Assembly: GCA_018296165.2 (NCBI GenBank)
Contig: JACKQL020000155.1
Location: 1 to 64,000, forward strand
Length of the DNA: 64,000 nt
DNA from: Termitomyces sp. T153
Taxonomy: Eukaryota; Basidiomycota; Agaricomycetes; Agaricales; Lyophyllaceae
Direction of reading: 5' to 3'
Positions 54,772-64,000 of this stretch are shown here, in pieces. The notes beneath the pieces were generated by a model. It was not told where the DNA came from. It did not search any database and saw nothing but the letters and a program-made list of their open reading frames with translations. The first letter of the stretch is position 1; the number at the start of each line of letters is the position of its first letter. Made by a program: the position numbers and the translations under genes.

Positions 54772-56383
54772 GCTGCCAATACATTGGAGGAATTCACAGC
54801 AGCAAAGGATTTAAGGATCAGTTCTTGCAGTTGGTTTATAGTTCTGAATAATCACGGATGAAAATGGGTTTGCTGGAATTGACGTGACGTGCACCTGTAG
54901 TACAAAGCGGCTCAGAACAATTGTTGCGAGGGAGTCATAAGTAGTAGAGCCATGAAATGAGTTCGCACGTCGTGGCATTTATAATGGCGTCTGCTTCGGT
55001 AATACGGCAGGCGTCAGGAAAAGGAAGGCGTGCCCGAAATGACTTCTTCGCGAGAAGACCATGGACAACCAACTGGAGAGCGTAGTGAGGAACAGGTATT
55101 CAGTAAAAAGCAGTATATTATTGCATGCAGCGTTAGAAAACATGCAATGTAGCGGGTGGAGGAAATGAGGTGAATGGAAATTCAGGTCAGGTTATGTATA
55201 TGATCAGGGTATTTCCCAAAGGTAAGGCTCTGAAAAGTCCGCGGCATGGAACTCATGAAGAACATAAGAAGCGGGGCGGCTTTTCTGTCAAAAACGCTTT
55301 TTTGTTGAAGGAATCTGATGAGTCGTCGACGTTGAATCAAGATGCAATCTCCTTGGAGATCACTGTACTCCGAGGAAATTGATCTAAAGCAAACTCCAGC
55401 ATCGGCGCCATGTAAGGACCACCCCCAAACCATATGCGATTTAGCACTAGTAGTAGAAGGTTGTATACTTGGACAATTCACAGCTCGGATGTGAAAGACC
55501 ACGAGTAAATCTCTGTTATCTAAGTCGGGGTAGGGTTACCAGGTTGTACCTACGTTTTCAATGTCTACCTCTCGATAAAAAAGATGGATCATGAGGAGAC
55601 GAGGAGCAACCATATTAATGTCGTCTATGACAATGCTACAGGGGAGTCTGCGTCACCATTGCGCTACGTACTCAGCCAATTTTGTTGAGCGATAGTAGGT
55701 TCTTTGCGAAGGAAAATCTGGATAACAGAGTGACATCGAAGGGGGCATCTGTGGCTGAGTTTACGAGTAAATTCATAGGTAGAACATCTAGATTGCTCAT
55801 CGCACGAAGAGGCATAGAACACAAGGCGGCAGATCCTTGACATGAGGTTCACTACTTACTTGGTGAGTCTCTGTGAGTTTCTTGCACAGTGAGGTAGGCA
55901 GAGTCCGACTAGGTTGATCCAATTATAACACAAGTCGAGGGCCCAGGCAAGCTCTGTAAAGACACGAAAATACTCGTTTAGAATATTTTTCTTGCCTTCT
56001 ACTATTCGATGAATGGATATAGACTGAGTTGGTAGACACACTTATCAAGATGTCTCTATCAGAAATATCCACGGTCCAGATACTGACAAGACAGCCACGA
56101 GTCAAAAGTAGAGCGGAGCTCCGTCTGCTAATTTGAAGAACTTGAGGTGTTTCTAAAGATGCTGAAGGCCTTGAACGTTACGGTGCCGATCACGGCAACA
56201 GGATCAGCAAATAGCAAATATCAGCAATTGGACAAATACAGACTCGGGTTCTACCTTTGCCGGAGAGGTTATTTCAAGGCAAACCAAACTGAGGATATCT
56301 ATGACCCTTCAATTGCTACTCTGGCCCCGCCTCTGCAGTTTACATTTCTTATCATATTGTGCTAAGTCTTAGGATACTGCAAA
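54772..56383. other. 1.6 kb without a supported gene
   Basis: Several short minus-strand frames read partly like protein (around 55664-55850 and 55870-56100, with a TTTACAG acceptor and GTAAGT donor near 55860-55960), but I could not join them into one frame. It may be a decayed gene. Confidence 0.35.
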
Positions 56384-57338
56384 ATGCTTTCGCGGCTGGT
56401 GAATATGAGTGGGATCGCATTGCCACCGTTGCGTGACTGGGAGGTGCATTTTGACACCCAAGGAGAGCAAAGATCATCTTCGACAGCAGGAACTGTACTG
56501 GTATGCGTCAATGTTTCTTGTCGAAGCAACTTCGCTGAGAGAACTGTTCTTGTAGGTGATCGATCTAAAAGCGCTGCGTTCGCTCATGCCCTCTCTCCCG
56601 GAACATGCCCTACAAGATTTCGCCACGGAATGTGTCGCCCCAGCGTGCCATAGTCTCCGGAGCATCGTCAAGAGTGATTTCGATCGCGTTGTAGAGGTCT
56701 TGTCTGGTTTGGAGCTCAAGCGGGAACGTAATTCGGAGGATGACGCTCCTAACAGTATCTCCGAAGTCAGTTATTCTCCTTAATTCGGACAATAATCGGT
56801 TGACTTACTTTTATCAACAAGGTTATAGACATCTCTACTGCTTGCCCACTTAATCTTGTCTCTTTAACTTCTCAAAACGTTGTTCCTAGCTCCTCTCATC
56901 ATGGAGATATCTCAGGGCAGCACTCAAATGTCGTAAGTATTCAATCCAAGGAACATCTACGCTCAATTCAATCATATTTTGTTTACTTAGACACTTGATT
57001 CTACACAGGAGCTTGATCCGTGTCGTCCAAATTTCACGATCCCTACAATCCTTGTTTCTCCGTGTGCACCGTCAGAACATCACATGGCTTCTCGTGTCCC
57101 TATCCAAAACAGCGCATTTGGTGATCAACTTACGGTCCCTAGCTACCCTGCCTTCAATCAGATATTCCCTCCGATGGTACTTCCTCGACAACCATTGCAA
57201 GCACTACTACAAAGTTGGACGTGGCAGTCGGGACACTGGCAAGCCACGCTACCATCCATACATGAGCAGGAATCGAGGGGCTTGTTCTCACGAGCTCTGA
57301 AACGAAAAAGAGCACGTCGTATACGTATGCGTCAGTGA
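56384..57338 (+). CDS. Unrecognised spliced protein, 255 residues
   Basis: Four exons, 56384-56500, 56556-56765, 56822-56932 and 57009-57338, are each a whole number of codons and join through GTATGC...TGTAG, GTCAGT...AACAAG and GTAAGT...ACACAG introns. The product has a helical, acidic-basic middle (VIDLKALRSLMPSLPEHALQ, IVKSDFDRVVEVLSGLELKR), a Ser/Gln-rich linker and a Pro/Gln-rich C-terminal part (FPPMVLPRQPLQALLQSW) ending in a strongly basic tail, LKRKRARRIRMRQ, a likely nuclear-localisation signal. No known domain is recognised. Exon 1 could have further exons upstream. The in-phase splice chain supports a real gene. Confidence 0.6.
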
Positions 57339-57710
57339 AATCCGCGTAAGCACGTGAGGATATTCTTTAGCTTCGCTTTAGCATCGATGATGTTTATGAC
57401 TTTATGGGACTTTTAGAAAGCTCTTTAGCTGGGCTTTCGAACTGAATACCTGTATTGCTAGCTACATGAACATTTGATCTAGAAAAGGTCACAATGTCAT
57501 TGTAATATAATCCAACATCATTGAGGGAAATTCTGCCCAAGGGTCTGACACGTGCGCTCTTAAGAGTGACGTTAGCAAACGTGTACCATGTTTGAGTTCT
57601 CATTCTAGTTCCGAATCAGCACGCTCTTTTTTCATTCTGAGAATCCTCTCTCTCGCTTGTATTTCCACTCTTAACAGTGGTTTAAGGGACGTTCTCCTTA
57701 TCCTGCATTC
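57339..57710. other. Gap before the NVJ2-like gene
   Basis: 370 bases containing the promoter of the next gene; pyrimidine-rich close to the start codon (57610-57690). Nothing else is seen. Confidence 0.5.
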
Positions 57711-60700
57711 ATGACTTTCAAAGCTCTGTTGTACGCCTATGTCCTCGGAGGAATCACGTTTATCCCTCTTGTACTCGCTGGGATCATTTTCTTCACCGTC
57801 TATACCTCTGTTCCAGTGGAAGATGCCAACGTAACGAAGAAGCGCAATGCAAACCTTGAGCCCCAGAGTGGTGAAGCGGGTGGCACGACCTCAGACAATG
57901 AAGACGCCCTAATTCCTATGGTCGAGACCGATGACACCCCACGTACTCGCAAGGGGTGGCTTACCATGCGGCGTACATTTGAGGAGATCAATTCTGATGG
58001 AGGTTACGTGACGATTATGCGCTCGTTTCTCGACGGACGATCGAAGGATCCGAAGCGCTCACGGCCAAAGGACATGTGGTATGTCGTCTTGAAAGGCAAG
58101 GTACTTTACCTCTATGAGGATGAGGAGATGACGGAATGTGAGGCGGCAATTGAGTTGGGTGGACATCAAGTCGTCATCCATCCAGAGGGACTTCTTGATG
58201 GTGAACTATTCGCGAAGCGAAACGCAATATGTCTCAAACCGAAGAAAGAGAAAGAGGATCATATGCCGAGCGTGACAAAAGAGATGATGCTGGGTGAAGA
58301 CGATGTTGAGAAAGTGGAAAAGAAGAGCATAAGCCCGAAACGGCAGGAGAAAGGCCGGAATAAGGTACTAGAAGTCGAGAAGGCAAAGCAGGCTGCTAGA
58401 GAAGAGGCTCTCAACCCTACCACTCCATGGTTCATGTTCGTACGCTCGTGTATAGAGATGGAGGATTGGTATCTGGCTCTCATCCACGCGTCCACCGAGC
58501 CCAGCAAAACACCTACGTTGGCTCCGTTGCAGCCAGTGTTCCTGCCCGCAGATATGCATCATCTTGTCTCGACTTTGGACGAGCAACCCGATGTCATCCC
58601 TACGCGGTGGCTAAATGCGCTCATCGGGCGTGTGTTCTTCAGTTATTATCGGACTCACAGGCTAGAACATTACATCATTGGTCGCTTGATGCACAAGCTA
58701 TCGAAAGTCAAGAAACCAACTTTTTTGACTGATGTCGCTGTCACCAAGGTATCTGTCGGTAACAAACCCCCAACTCTCAGCAAACCTATGCTGAAGGAGC
58801 TCACTAAAGAGGGAGATGCATCCATGGAGGTCCACTTTCACTATAAGGGAGAATTCCGGATAACCATTCAGGCGACGGCAAATATCAACATCGGAAAGTC
58901 CTACACGGTCAAACTGGTTCTTGCTGCCGTGCTTAAGGAGCTTGAGGGCAATCTCCTGATTAAGATCAAACGACCTCCCAGCAGCCGCATCTGGTATGCA
59001 TTCACACAAGCGCCACGGATGGTATTGGAGGTGGAACCTATCGTCAGTGATCGGCAGCTTACTTGGAGCATGATCTTGAGTACTATAGAAACAAAGTTGA
59101 AAGAGATTGTATGTCCAGATGTTTACGGCTTTGACTTCATTTCTCATGATTTCATTCAGGTATATGAGTCCGTCGTTTTGCCTAACATGGACGATATAAC
59201 ATTTTTCGATAGCTCAAAATTCGCACGCCGTGGCGGAATATGGCCAGACGCATCGAGACACGAAATGCCGACTGCTCCCCTTTATAATGCCGTTGTTGCT
59301 GACACCCAGTCAATTGTGTCTGAAACTACACCAGATCATGCTGTGCCCATTGTCGAGGAGACAACCCCTAAAGTTGCCCATTCTACAGAAGAGTTAACCG
59401 TCGCTGTCGAACCCGGTGTGTCACCATCACCGCCTCCACTGGCTGAGACGAACAGCGCACCAGTAGTAGAAACTTCCTATCCTCGTCCGACAGAAAAACG
59501 ACGGCGTTCGTGGTTCTCGGGTGTTAGAAGTGAAGAGGAGTCGACTTCTCGTAAAGGAATCTTCCTTAATCCCGACGACGAAGAGATTGACGACGATCTG
59601 CAGCGCGGCCGCTCAAAAGATTCCGATAAGGGCAGCATCGCGTCCTTTAGGTCGCGGTCGACGCCTCAGAATTCGGATTACCTGGGTGGTCGGAGTCGTG
59701 ATACGACACCAGAAACTGATGATACCTCGGCTCGTAATGCCTATCTTATGCCACAAGTGAACCGGCGATCTTCCTCTCAGCACTCCTCCCATCGTGAGCA
59801 CACCAAATCACCATCTACGGACTCATCGAAGAGTACTCCTGATTTGGAGACTTCCACGCCCAAGAAAACGTCTACTATCAACCCTAACAGTGCGGCCTCC
59901 TTTTTCACAACATTGAAATCCCGTGCTGGAGACAAGCAAGCTCTCAGTAACACGGCCAAGGAGGCAATGCGTAAATGGGGTGTTAACTGGGGAGCTAAGA
60001 AGGAATCTAACAGCGGAGACGTCTCGGATCATGGTTCAATTGGGTCAACAATCAGCGCACGCTTACGACCTGACACTACTTTCAGTGTGGCGAACAAGGC
60101 CCGTGCAAGCTATGCAGAGGTACGAGCAGCTGTGGCAGAAAGAAAAGGTCGGACTATTGGTGCAAACAATGATGGGGCAGATTGCACTCAGTCTTCGTTA
60201 TCTTCGACATTACCCGTATCCATCCCGGATAGCTCGCGGGGCAAAGCTCGCTCAATAAGCAATCCTCTGTCAGGATCTGAGCCCATGCCTCTAGATACTG
60301 AGCCCGCTGGTCCATCATCGTTTCCCGAGAGCGTTACGTTATCAACGTCCGCAGATTCTACCGGCTCTTCCTCTTATAAACATCTCTCTGCAGTGTCACG
60401 CAGGTCGTCAGTCTCGGCAACCGAAGCTGAAGGTGCCTCGCCGATTCTACCGTCAAAACCTATACACGTTGTCCAGCCCACTGCCAAGACTATGACTATA
60501 CCTGGCATTCATGCCAGCCACCGTGGTGAGATCATGTCCATGGGCTACGTCGCACCACCGCAACCACCTGTAATGACGTCCGATGGCAAATCCTCAATCT
60601 ACCGCCTCTTTAAAACCTCCACTGGGTCAAATCCAGGATCCTCTGGATCGGCTCGGCCACCATCGCCATCAGTGCAACCAGCATCGGTACCTCAATCATC

Positions 60701-61208
60701 AACTCAGGAGAGCATTGTCACTTCGAATGAACCATGTAAAGAAGCCCTGCAAGCACCGCTCTCACCCAATGTCGCTACCACCATAACATCCGCGGCAGTG
60801 CTTAGTCCGACTCCACCGCGCGTTCCACCACCACTCCCACCTCGCTCGCCAAAGTCTCGCCCGCCGATACGGTCTACCCTGTCGGAAGCCCAAGAAGCTT
60901 TAAAAATCATCGCATGTACGGATGAACGAAGACGTTCGGCGTCATTCGAGAACGTTGCTGCATTGTCAGTCACAAGTCATAATGGTGTTAGCGATTCCCC
61001 AAACGTCTCCTACCACGCGGATGCAGATGAAAAGGTTGGTGATCGTGCTACGGTTCCTGTGTCAGATGCAGAGCCTCAGAGTATTACGCCCACGCCCACG
61101 CCCACGCCCCAGAAACCATCGACCTTGAATCCGAATGCACCTCCGTTACCCCCTCGTCGTCCACCGCAGTCTTCACCAGAAGCACAATTGAGGGCACGTT
61201 CAGATTGA
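57711..61208 (+). CDS. NVJ2: NVJ2-like ER lipid-transfer protein (SMP domain)
   Basis: A single-exon frame of 1165 codons. Residues 4-33 are one hydrophobic helix (YVLGGITFIPLVLAGIIFF), an ER membrane anchor. A PH-like domain follows (PKDMWYVVLKGKVLYLYEDEE, residues about 120-145, closing with WFMFVRSCIEMEDWYLALIHAS), then a synaptotagmin-like mitochondrial lipid-binding (SMP) domain from about residue 285 (RWLNALIGRVFFSYYRT, ...FLTDVAVTKVSVGNKPP, FRITIQATANINI, IKIKRPPSSRIWYAF, CPDVYGFDFISHDF). The last 600 residues are Ser/Pro-rich and disordered with SH3-ligand-like PPPLPPRSP and a CCCACG microrepeat. Yeast Nvj2 sits at ER-vacuole and ER-Golgi contacts and moves ceramide; the human relative is TEX2/HT008. 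The absence of introns in so long a gene is notable in this window. Confidence 0.92.
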   Translation: MTFKALLYAYVLGGITFIPLVLAGIIFFTVYTSVPVEDANVTKKRNANLEPQSGEAGGTTSDNEDALIPMVETDDTPRTRKGWLTMRRTFEEINSDGGYVTIMRSFLDGRSKDPKRSRPKDMWYVVLKGKVLYLYEDEEMTECEAAIELGGHQVVIHPEGLLDGELFAKRNAICLKPKKEKEDHMPSVTKEMMLGEDDVEKVEKKSISPKRQEKGRNKVLEVEKAKQAAREEALNPTTPWFMFVRSCIEMEDWYLALIHASTEPSKTPTLAPLQPVFLPADMHHLVSTLDEQPDVIPTRWLNALIGRVFFSYYRTHRLEHYIIGRLMHKLSKVKKPTFLTDVAVTKVSVGNKPPTLSKPMLKELTKEGDASMEVHFHYKGEFRITIQATANINIGKSYTVKLVLAAVLKELEGNLLIKIKRPPSSRIWYAFTQAPRMVLEVEPIVSDRQLTWSMILSTIETKLKEIVCPDVYGFDFISHDFIQVYESVVLPNMDDITFFDSSKFARRGGIWPDASRHEMPTAPLYNAVVADTQSIVSETTPDHAVPIVEETTPKVAHSTEELTVAVEPGVSPSPPPLAETNSAPVVETSYPRPTEKRRRSWFSGVRSEEESTSRKGIFLNPDDEEIDDDLQRGRSKDSDKGSIASFRSRSTPQNSDYLGGRSRDTTPETDDTSARNAYLMPQVNRRSSSQHSSHREHTKSPSTDSSKSTPDLETSTPKKTSTINPNSAASFFTTLKSRAGDKQALSNTAKEAMRKWGVNWGAKKESNSGDVSDHGSIGSTISARLRPDTTFSVANKARASYAEVRAAVAERKGRTIGANNDGADCTQSSLSSTLPVSIPDSSRGKARSISNPLSGSEPMPLDTEPAGPSSFPESVTLSTSADSTGSSSYKHLSAVSRRSSVSATEAEGASPILPSKPIHVVQPTAKTMTIPGIHASHRGEIMSMGYVAPPQPPVMTSDGKSSIYRLFKTSTGSNPGSSGSARPPSPSVQPASVPQSSTQESIVTSNEPCKEALQAPLSPNVATTITSAAVLSPTPPRVPPPLPPRSPKSRPPIRSTLSEAQEALKIIACTDERRRSASFENVAALSVTSHNGVSDSPNVSYHADADEKVGDRATVPVSDAEPQSITPTPTPTPQKPSTLNPNAPPLPPRRPPQSSPEAQLRARSD

Positions 61209-61476
61209 GAGCATGATTTTCCAACGATACATCATTACTATACACACTACGAATGCCCATCCGGTCAATCAATAATTCTTGCAAATCACACAATGACTCT
61301 ATTACAGGTTTGGTTGGTGTACTCATTCTTTCTGTCGATCGTACCATGGTGTTATTTATTGAAATTATTCACTGTAATCACTGAGTAAGGTATTCTTGAA
61401 TTCATCAGATAATAAACAGCATAACTCAGCCACCCCGAAATACCACAGCTATTGATTGGCTTCCGCTAGTAGTGCA
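61209..61476. other. Convergent 3' gap
   Basis: 3' flank of the NVJ2-like gene. AT-rich; nothing else is seen. Confidence 0.5.
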
Positions 61477-61651
61477 ATCATAGGTCATGAAAATACTTCC
61501 TCCTCATCTATAAAGTCAAATACACTATGAATGATACATTAACCTGTCCTCAGATCATCCAAGCTATCATAGGTCGTGAAAATGCTTCCTCCTCGTCTAT
61601 GTCAAATACACTATCAATGATCCATCAACCTGTCCTCAGATCATCCAAGCT
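61477..61651. repeat. Tandem duplication of the FES1 3' end
   Basis: Unit 1 (61477-61565) and unit 2 (61566-61651) are near-identical, both starting ATCATAGGTC and ending CTGTCCTCAGATCATCCAAGCT, read here in two pieces: CTGTCCTCAG and ATCATCCAAGCT. Unit 2 includes the last four codons and stop of FES1 (stop 61641-61643), so the extra unit lies just downstream of the gene and repeats its end. Confidence 0.85.
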
Positions 61652-62955
61652 TTGCCACAAGCTCCTTCAAGTCTGCAAGATACAGTGCCCACCGATCCGC
61701 GAGCTTTTTTTCTCCACCGTCTTTCTCCTGCTCTGCCTTCATCCAAAATTTCAACGTCTCAGCGTCTTCCTTAGACAACTGCTGACCGCATAGCACCAGA
61801 TACGTGTGGAACAACCTGCAGTTCCCGATCAATCTCCTCCTGGTTTGAAGAAACAAAAGAAGGAAACAGCACATACCTAATACCTGTCTCTTCGAACGTC
61901 ACATCAGGCTCTACCACATCCCCATCCTCACCATAAGGCAGCGGGCTTGTAAGTGCCTGCACTAGCGCATTGAGTATACCATGTGTCTGCAACGCCGAGG
62001 CGGTGAGGGTGGAGGTCGATGCGCGCTCGGGGTTAGAGATGTGCGCTGCGTGTGAGTTGTCGTGTAGCGGTTCGTGAATTGGTGCGGAGGAGATGGCGGA
62101 TGAGGCTGAGGTCGTCGGGAGGAGGAGAGTTGAGAGGAGAAAAATGGTTTTGCGTCGGACAGTTATTTCTGGGTCTATTTGATTAGGTCAGGGTGAGTTT
62201 TTTTGGAGGGGGATAAATGGGTGGTTTTTACCCGAGAGTGCGTCGCGGAGGTATTTCCAGCCGTTTATGGAGGGGTTGTTTAGTTGTTGGACGGCAGGTG
62301 AATTGTGTTTTAAAAGGCCAGAAAGGGTGTAGATTGCTTTCGAGCGCGTTTGGAGTGTGGATGAAGGGGAGGGTGTGAGGAAAGAAATGAGTGTTGAGAG
62401 AGGGTCGAGTGCGAGATACTGCAGAAGCAATGGTGAACATAATGAATAGCCTGTGGAAAAAGGAACGCACTGCGTCTTGGGCTGATGGGTTGTTTTGTAT
62501 GGCGGTGCCGATGACCCATAGAGCCTGCATTTTTATTTCGGGTGTCGACGTCGAGGCCGTGAGTAATGCGTGCAATGGTTCCCAAAGTTTCAGCTTTGCT
62601 AGATCTGCATTACATTGTCAGTCGATAACTTGCATGAAAGCTATAGTAATTGACCATTTGCGTTGTCGATTTGCTCTATAAGCTATAAGATACAAACTAC
62701 TAATTAGTGATCTAATCTTTCAGCAGTAATCGCAAGACACACCATTTCCATGTGATCTAGCGCTGCGACGCGTTCATCCTCAGTCTTCGACGGATCAGTC
62801 GCAAGACTCATATCCTCTTTCATGAGCTCTGCATCTGGTCTACCGAGGATCATGTCAATGATTCCAGGATCGATGTCCTTCCTTGGCTCGGGCGGTGGCC
62901 CATTAGGATTGGGGTCGGTTGAATTCTCAATTGACCAACGGAGGAGGGATTGCAT
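61641..62955 (-). CDS. FES1: Hsp70 nucleotide exchange factor FES1
   Basis: Six minus-strand exons, 62743-62955, 62655-62682, 62471-62604, 62232-62418, 61877-62174 and 61641-61815, join without a break to 344 residues. The N-terminus MQSLLRWSIENS is the FES1/HspBP1 signature, followed by DPGIIDMILGRPDAELMKE, then Armadillo-like repeats: HMEMLIEQIDNANDLAKLKLW (spanning a 28-base exon), MQALWVIGTAIQNNPSAQDA, KAIYTLSGLLKHN, VRRKTIFLLSTLLLP and, at the end, FHTYLVLCGQQL and LADLKELVAKLG. FES1 releases ADP from cytosolic Hsp70 and directs misfolded proteins to degradation. Its 3' end is tandemly duplicated (61477-61651). Confidence 0.94.
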
Positions 62956-64000
62956 TGCAATAGGTATTGGAAGCAATTATTGAGCAGGGAGTCTGACTTT
63001 TGAGCGAACAAGTAGAAATCGCGCGAAACAAGCAGAACGTGCTGGAAAGAGATGTGCATCACGTGTTAGTCACGTAATTTGCACTTCAGCGCGTAACGGC
63101 TCAAAAGTGCCTCTTTCCTTTCTTACCAAAAGTCCTTCAAGTATCATAATCCGAGGATTGCATACGCATCAGAACTGGTGGTTTTCTCAAGGCATCATTC
63201 AAGGCGAAGACGATGGAACAACACATCCAATGGGAGTAAACAGGTTTCAAATGCAGCCGATAGCTCGAGAATTTTGTGATGAATCAGACTTGAGATGGCG
63301 TAAACCTCGGGCATGACTCCGTCACCCCGATTCTCCACAAGCACGTCAGTGGCTGAAGCGAAAATGGAGGCCTCTGGTGTGGGTGCAGATGAAACGTTGA
63401 TATACTGCTACGCTCGAAACAGCTTTTCTGATAATGGAACGTGCTGGAATCATGCTGATGGACGCCGTGGATTTATTTGAGTTCACTAGACTCTCAATGG
63501 CCAACCGGGGTTACCGAGCCTCATCATTGCTATCGTCACCCATCGTCACCTTGCACGATGAAGGGAGCTGGAGCTTACTGATTTGAATCGGTGACAGGAG
63601 AAAATCAATTGCATTAGACAAAAAACGGTGTAATTGCTAATGGAGTTACTGGCTGGGAATGAAACGAGTTCAAATCAATGGACCCTTCGTCGATCTATAG
63701 CGACATGCAAGGAATATGAAGAAAGGCCGAATAGTCTCGTCCATATCTTATTTAAATTATATATGTACCCCTTTTGAATATAAATAAGACTTCAAACATG
63801 CTTCTAAGTGGAATTTGAGGCCGGATAGTGTGTTACACAATTAGGAGTTGCAGACGTAGATGCCTTTCCTTCTGTTACATCAATGCAGAGTTGTCATTCG
63901 AAGCACGAATGTGGGAAGAGACTTTGTCCTGGTGCGAAGATCCGCCGAGACCTACCAGGTAACTGTAGTGGCGAGAATAACAAGCGCTGGGGTGTCAAAT
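62956..64000. other. Right edge, no supported gene
   Basis: The first 150 bases should be the FES1 promoter. Short open frames at 63107-63316 (+) and at 63875-64000 (minus; reads YLVGLGGSSHQDKVSSHIRA, then a stop) are too short and unsupported to call; the latter could be the last exon of a gene continuing beyond the window. Confidence 0.4.

Noticed and set aside
61083..61107. CCCACG microrepeat
   Set aside because: It is short, in frame within the NVJ2-like tail, and ordinary for low-complexity coding sequence.
63875..64000. Partial minus-strand exon at the right edge (YLVGLGGSSHQDKVSS...)
   Set aside because: Only about 40 open codons, which chance readily produces; no upstream context is available.
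1..64000. tRNA, rRNA, CRISPR or secondary-metabolite cluster
   Set aside because: No convincing A/B-box tRNA pairs, rRNA segments, regular spacer arrays, or polyketide, peptide-synthetase or terpene-synthase genes were seen; a covariance-model scan was not possible.

Overview
The window looks like nuclear DNA of a filamentous basidiomycete, most likely an agaricomycete. Evidence: about twenty genes lie close together on both strands, most are cut by short GT-AG introns (usually 45-65 bases, some exons only 6-60 bases), and the recognisable proteins are standard eukaryotic ones (CCT7, RAD5, WSS1, VPS33, NTE1, ICL1, FES1, an SMP-domain NVJ2-like protein) mixed with basidiomycete-type F-box and orphan proteins. 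Exon boundaries were worked out by eye from reading-frame continuity and remembered family conservation; no alignment was run.

Layout. 1-4.5 kb is a decayed accessory patch: a minus-strand relic resembling the fungal Ndc10/Crypton-type tyrosine-recombinase family, then a plus-strand relic of an expanded basidiomycete P-loop NTPase family (Crinkler-like, with a possible nuclease core) broken by several frame changes. 4.7-9 kb: an F-box-like gene, a broken copy of a phosphotransferase gene, and a C-terminal membrane-protein gene. 9-12.1 kb: gene-free, with a diverged duplication. 12.1-18.5 kb: a Ser-rich orphan gene, an AT-rich stretch hiding a small spliced minus-strand gene, and the intact parent-like phosphotransferase gene. 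18.6-30.5 kb is a housekeeping block: RAD5 (-) and CCT7 (+) diverge from a 143-base promoter; mitoribosomal mS45/Bot1 (-) and EFM3-like methyltransferase (+) diverge from a 193-base promoter; WSS1 protease (-). 30.5-41 kb: two copies of a CACTG-type MITE, a LaeA/UMTA-like methyltransferase, a small spliced orphan candidate, the exosome cofactor LRP1/RRP47, a large F-box/LRR gene, and a 71-residue YABBY/HMG-like gene in four tiny exons. 41.9-54.8 kb is all minus strand: VPS33, NTE1, ICL1 and an orphan. 56.4-63 kb: a spliced orphan, an NVJ2-like lipid-transfer protein, and FES1, whose 3' end is tandemly duplicated.

Functional links. RAD5 (error-free post-replication repair) and WSS1 (DNA-protein crosslink repair) both carry clusters of ACGCGT boxes upstream, the fungal G1/S (MBF) motif. 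CCT7 and FES1 serve cytosolic folding; VPS33, NTE1 and NVJ2 serve endolysosome/ER membrane and lipid handling; ICL1 is glyoxylate-cycle carbon metabolism. There is no metabolite gene cluster, CRISPR array, rRNA or convincing tRNA. The most unusual material is the double relic at the left edge, the possibly intron-free pseudocopy of the phosphotransferase gene, and the genes made of exons too short to show as long open frames.
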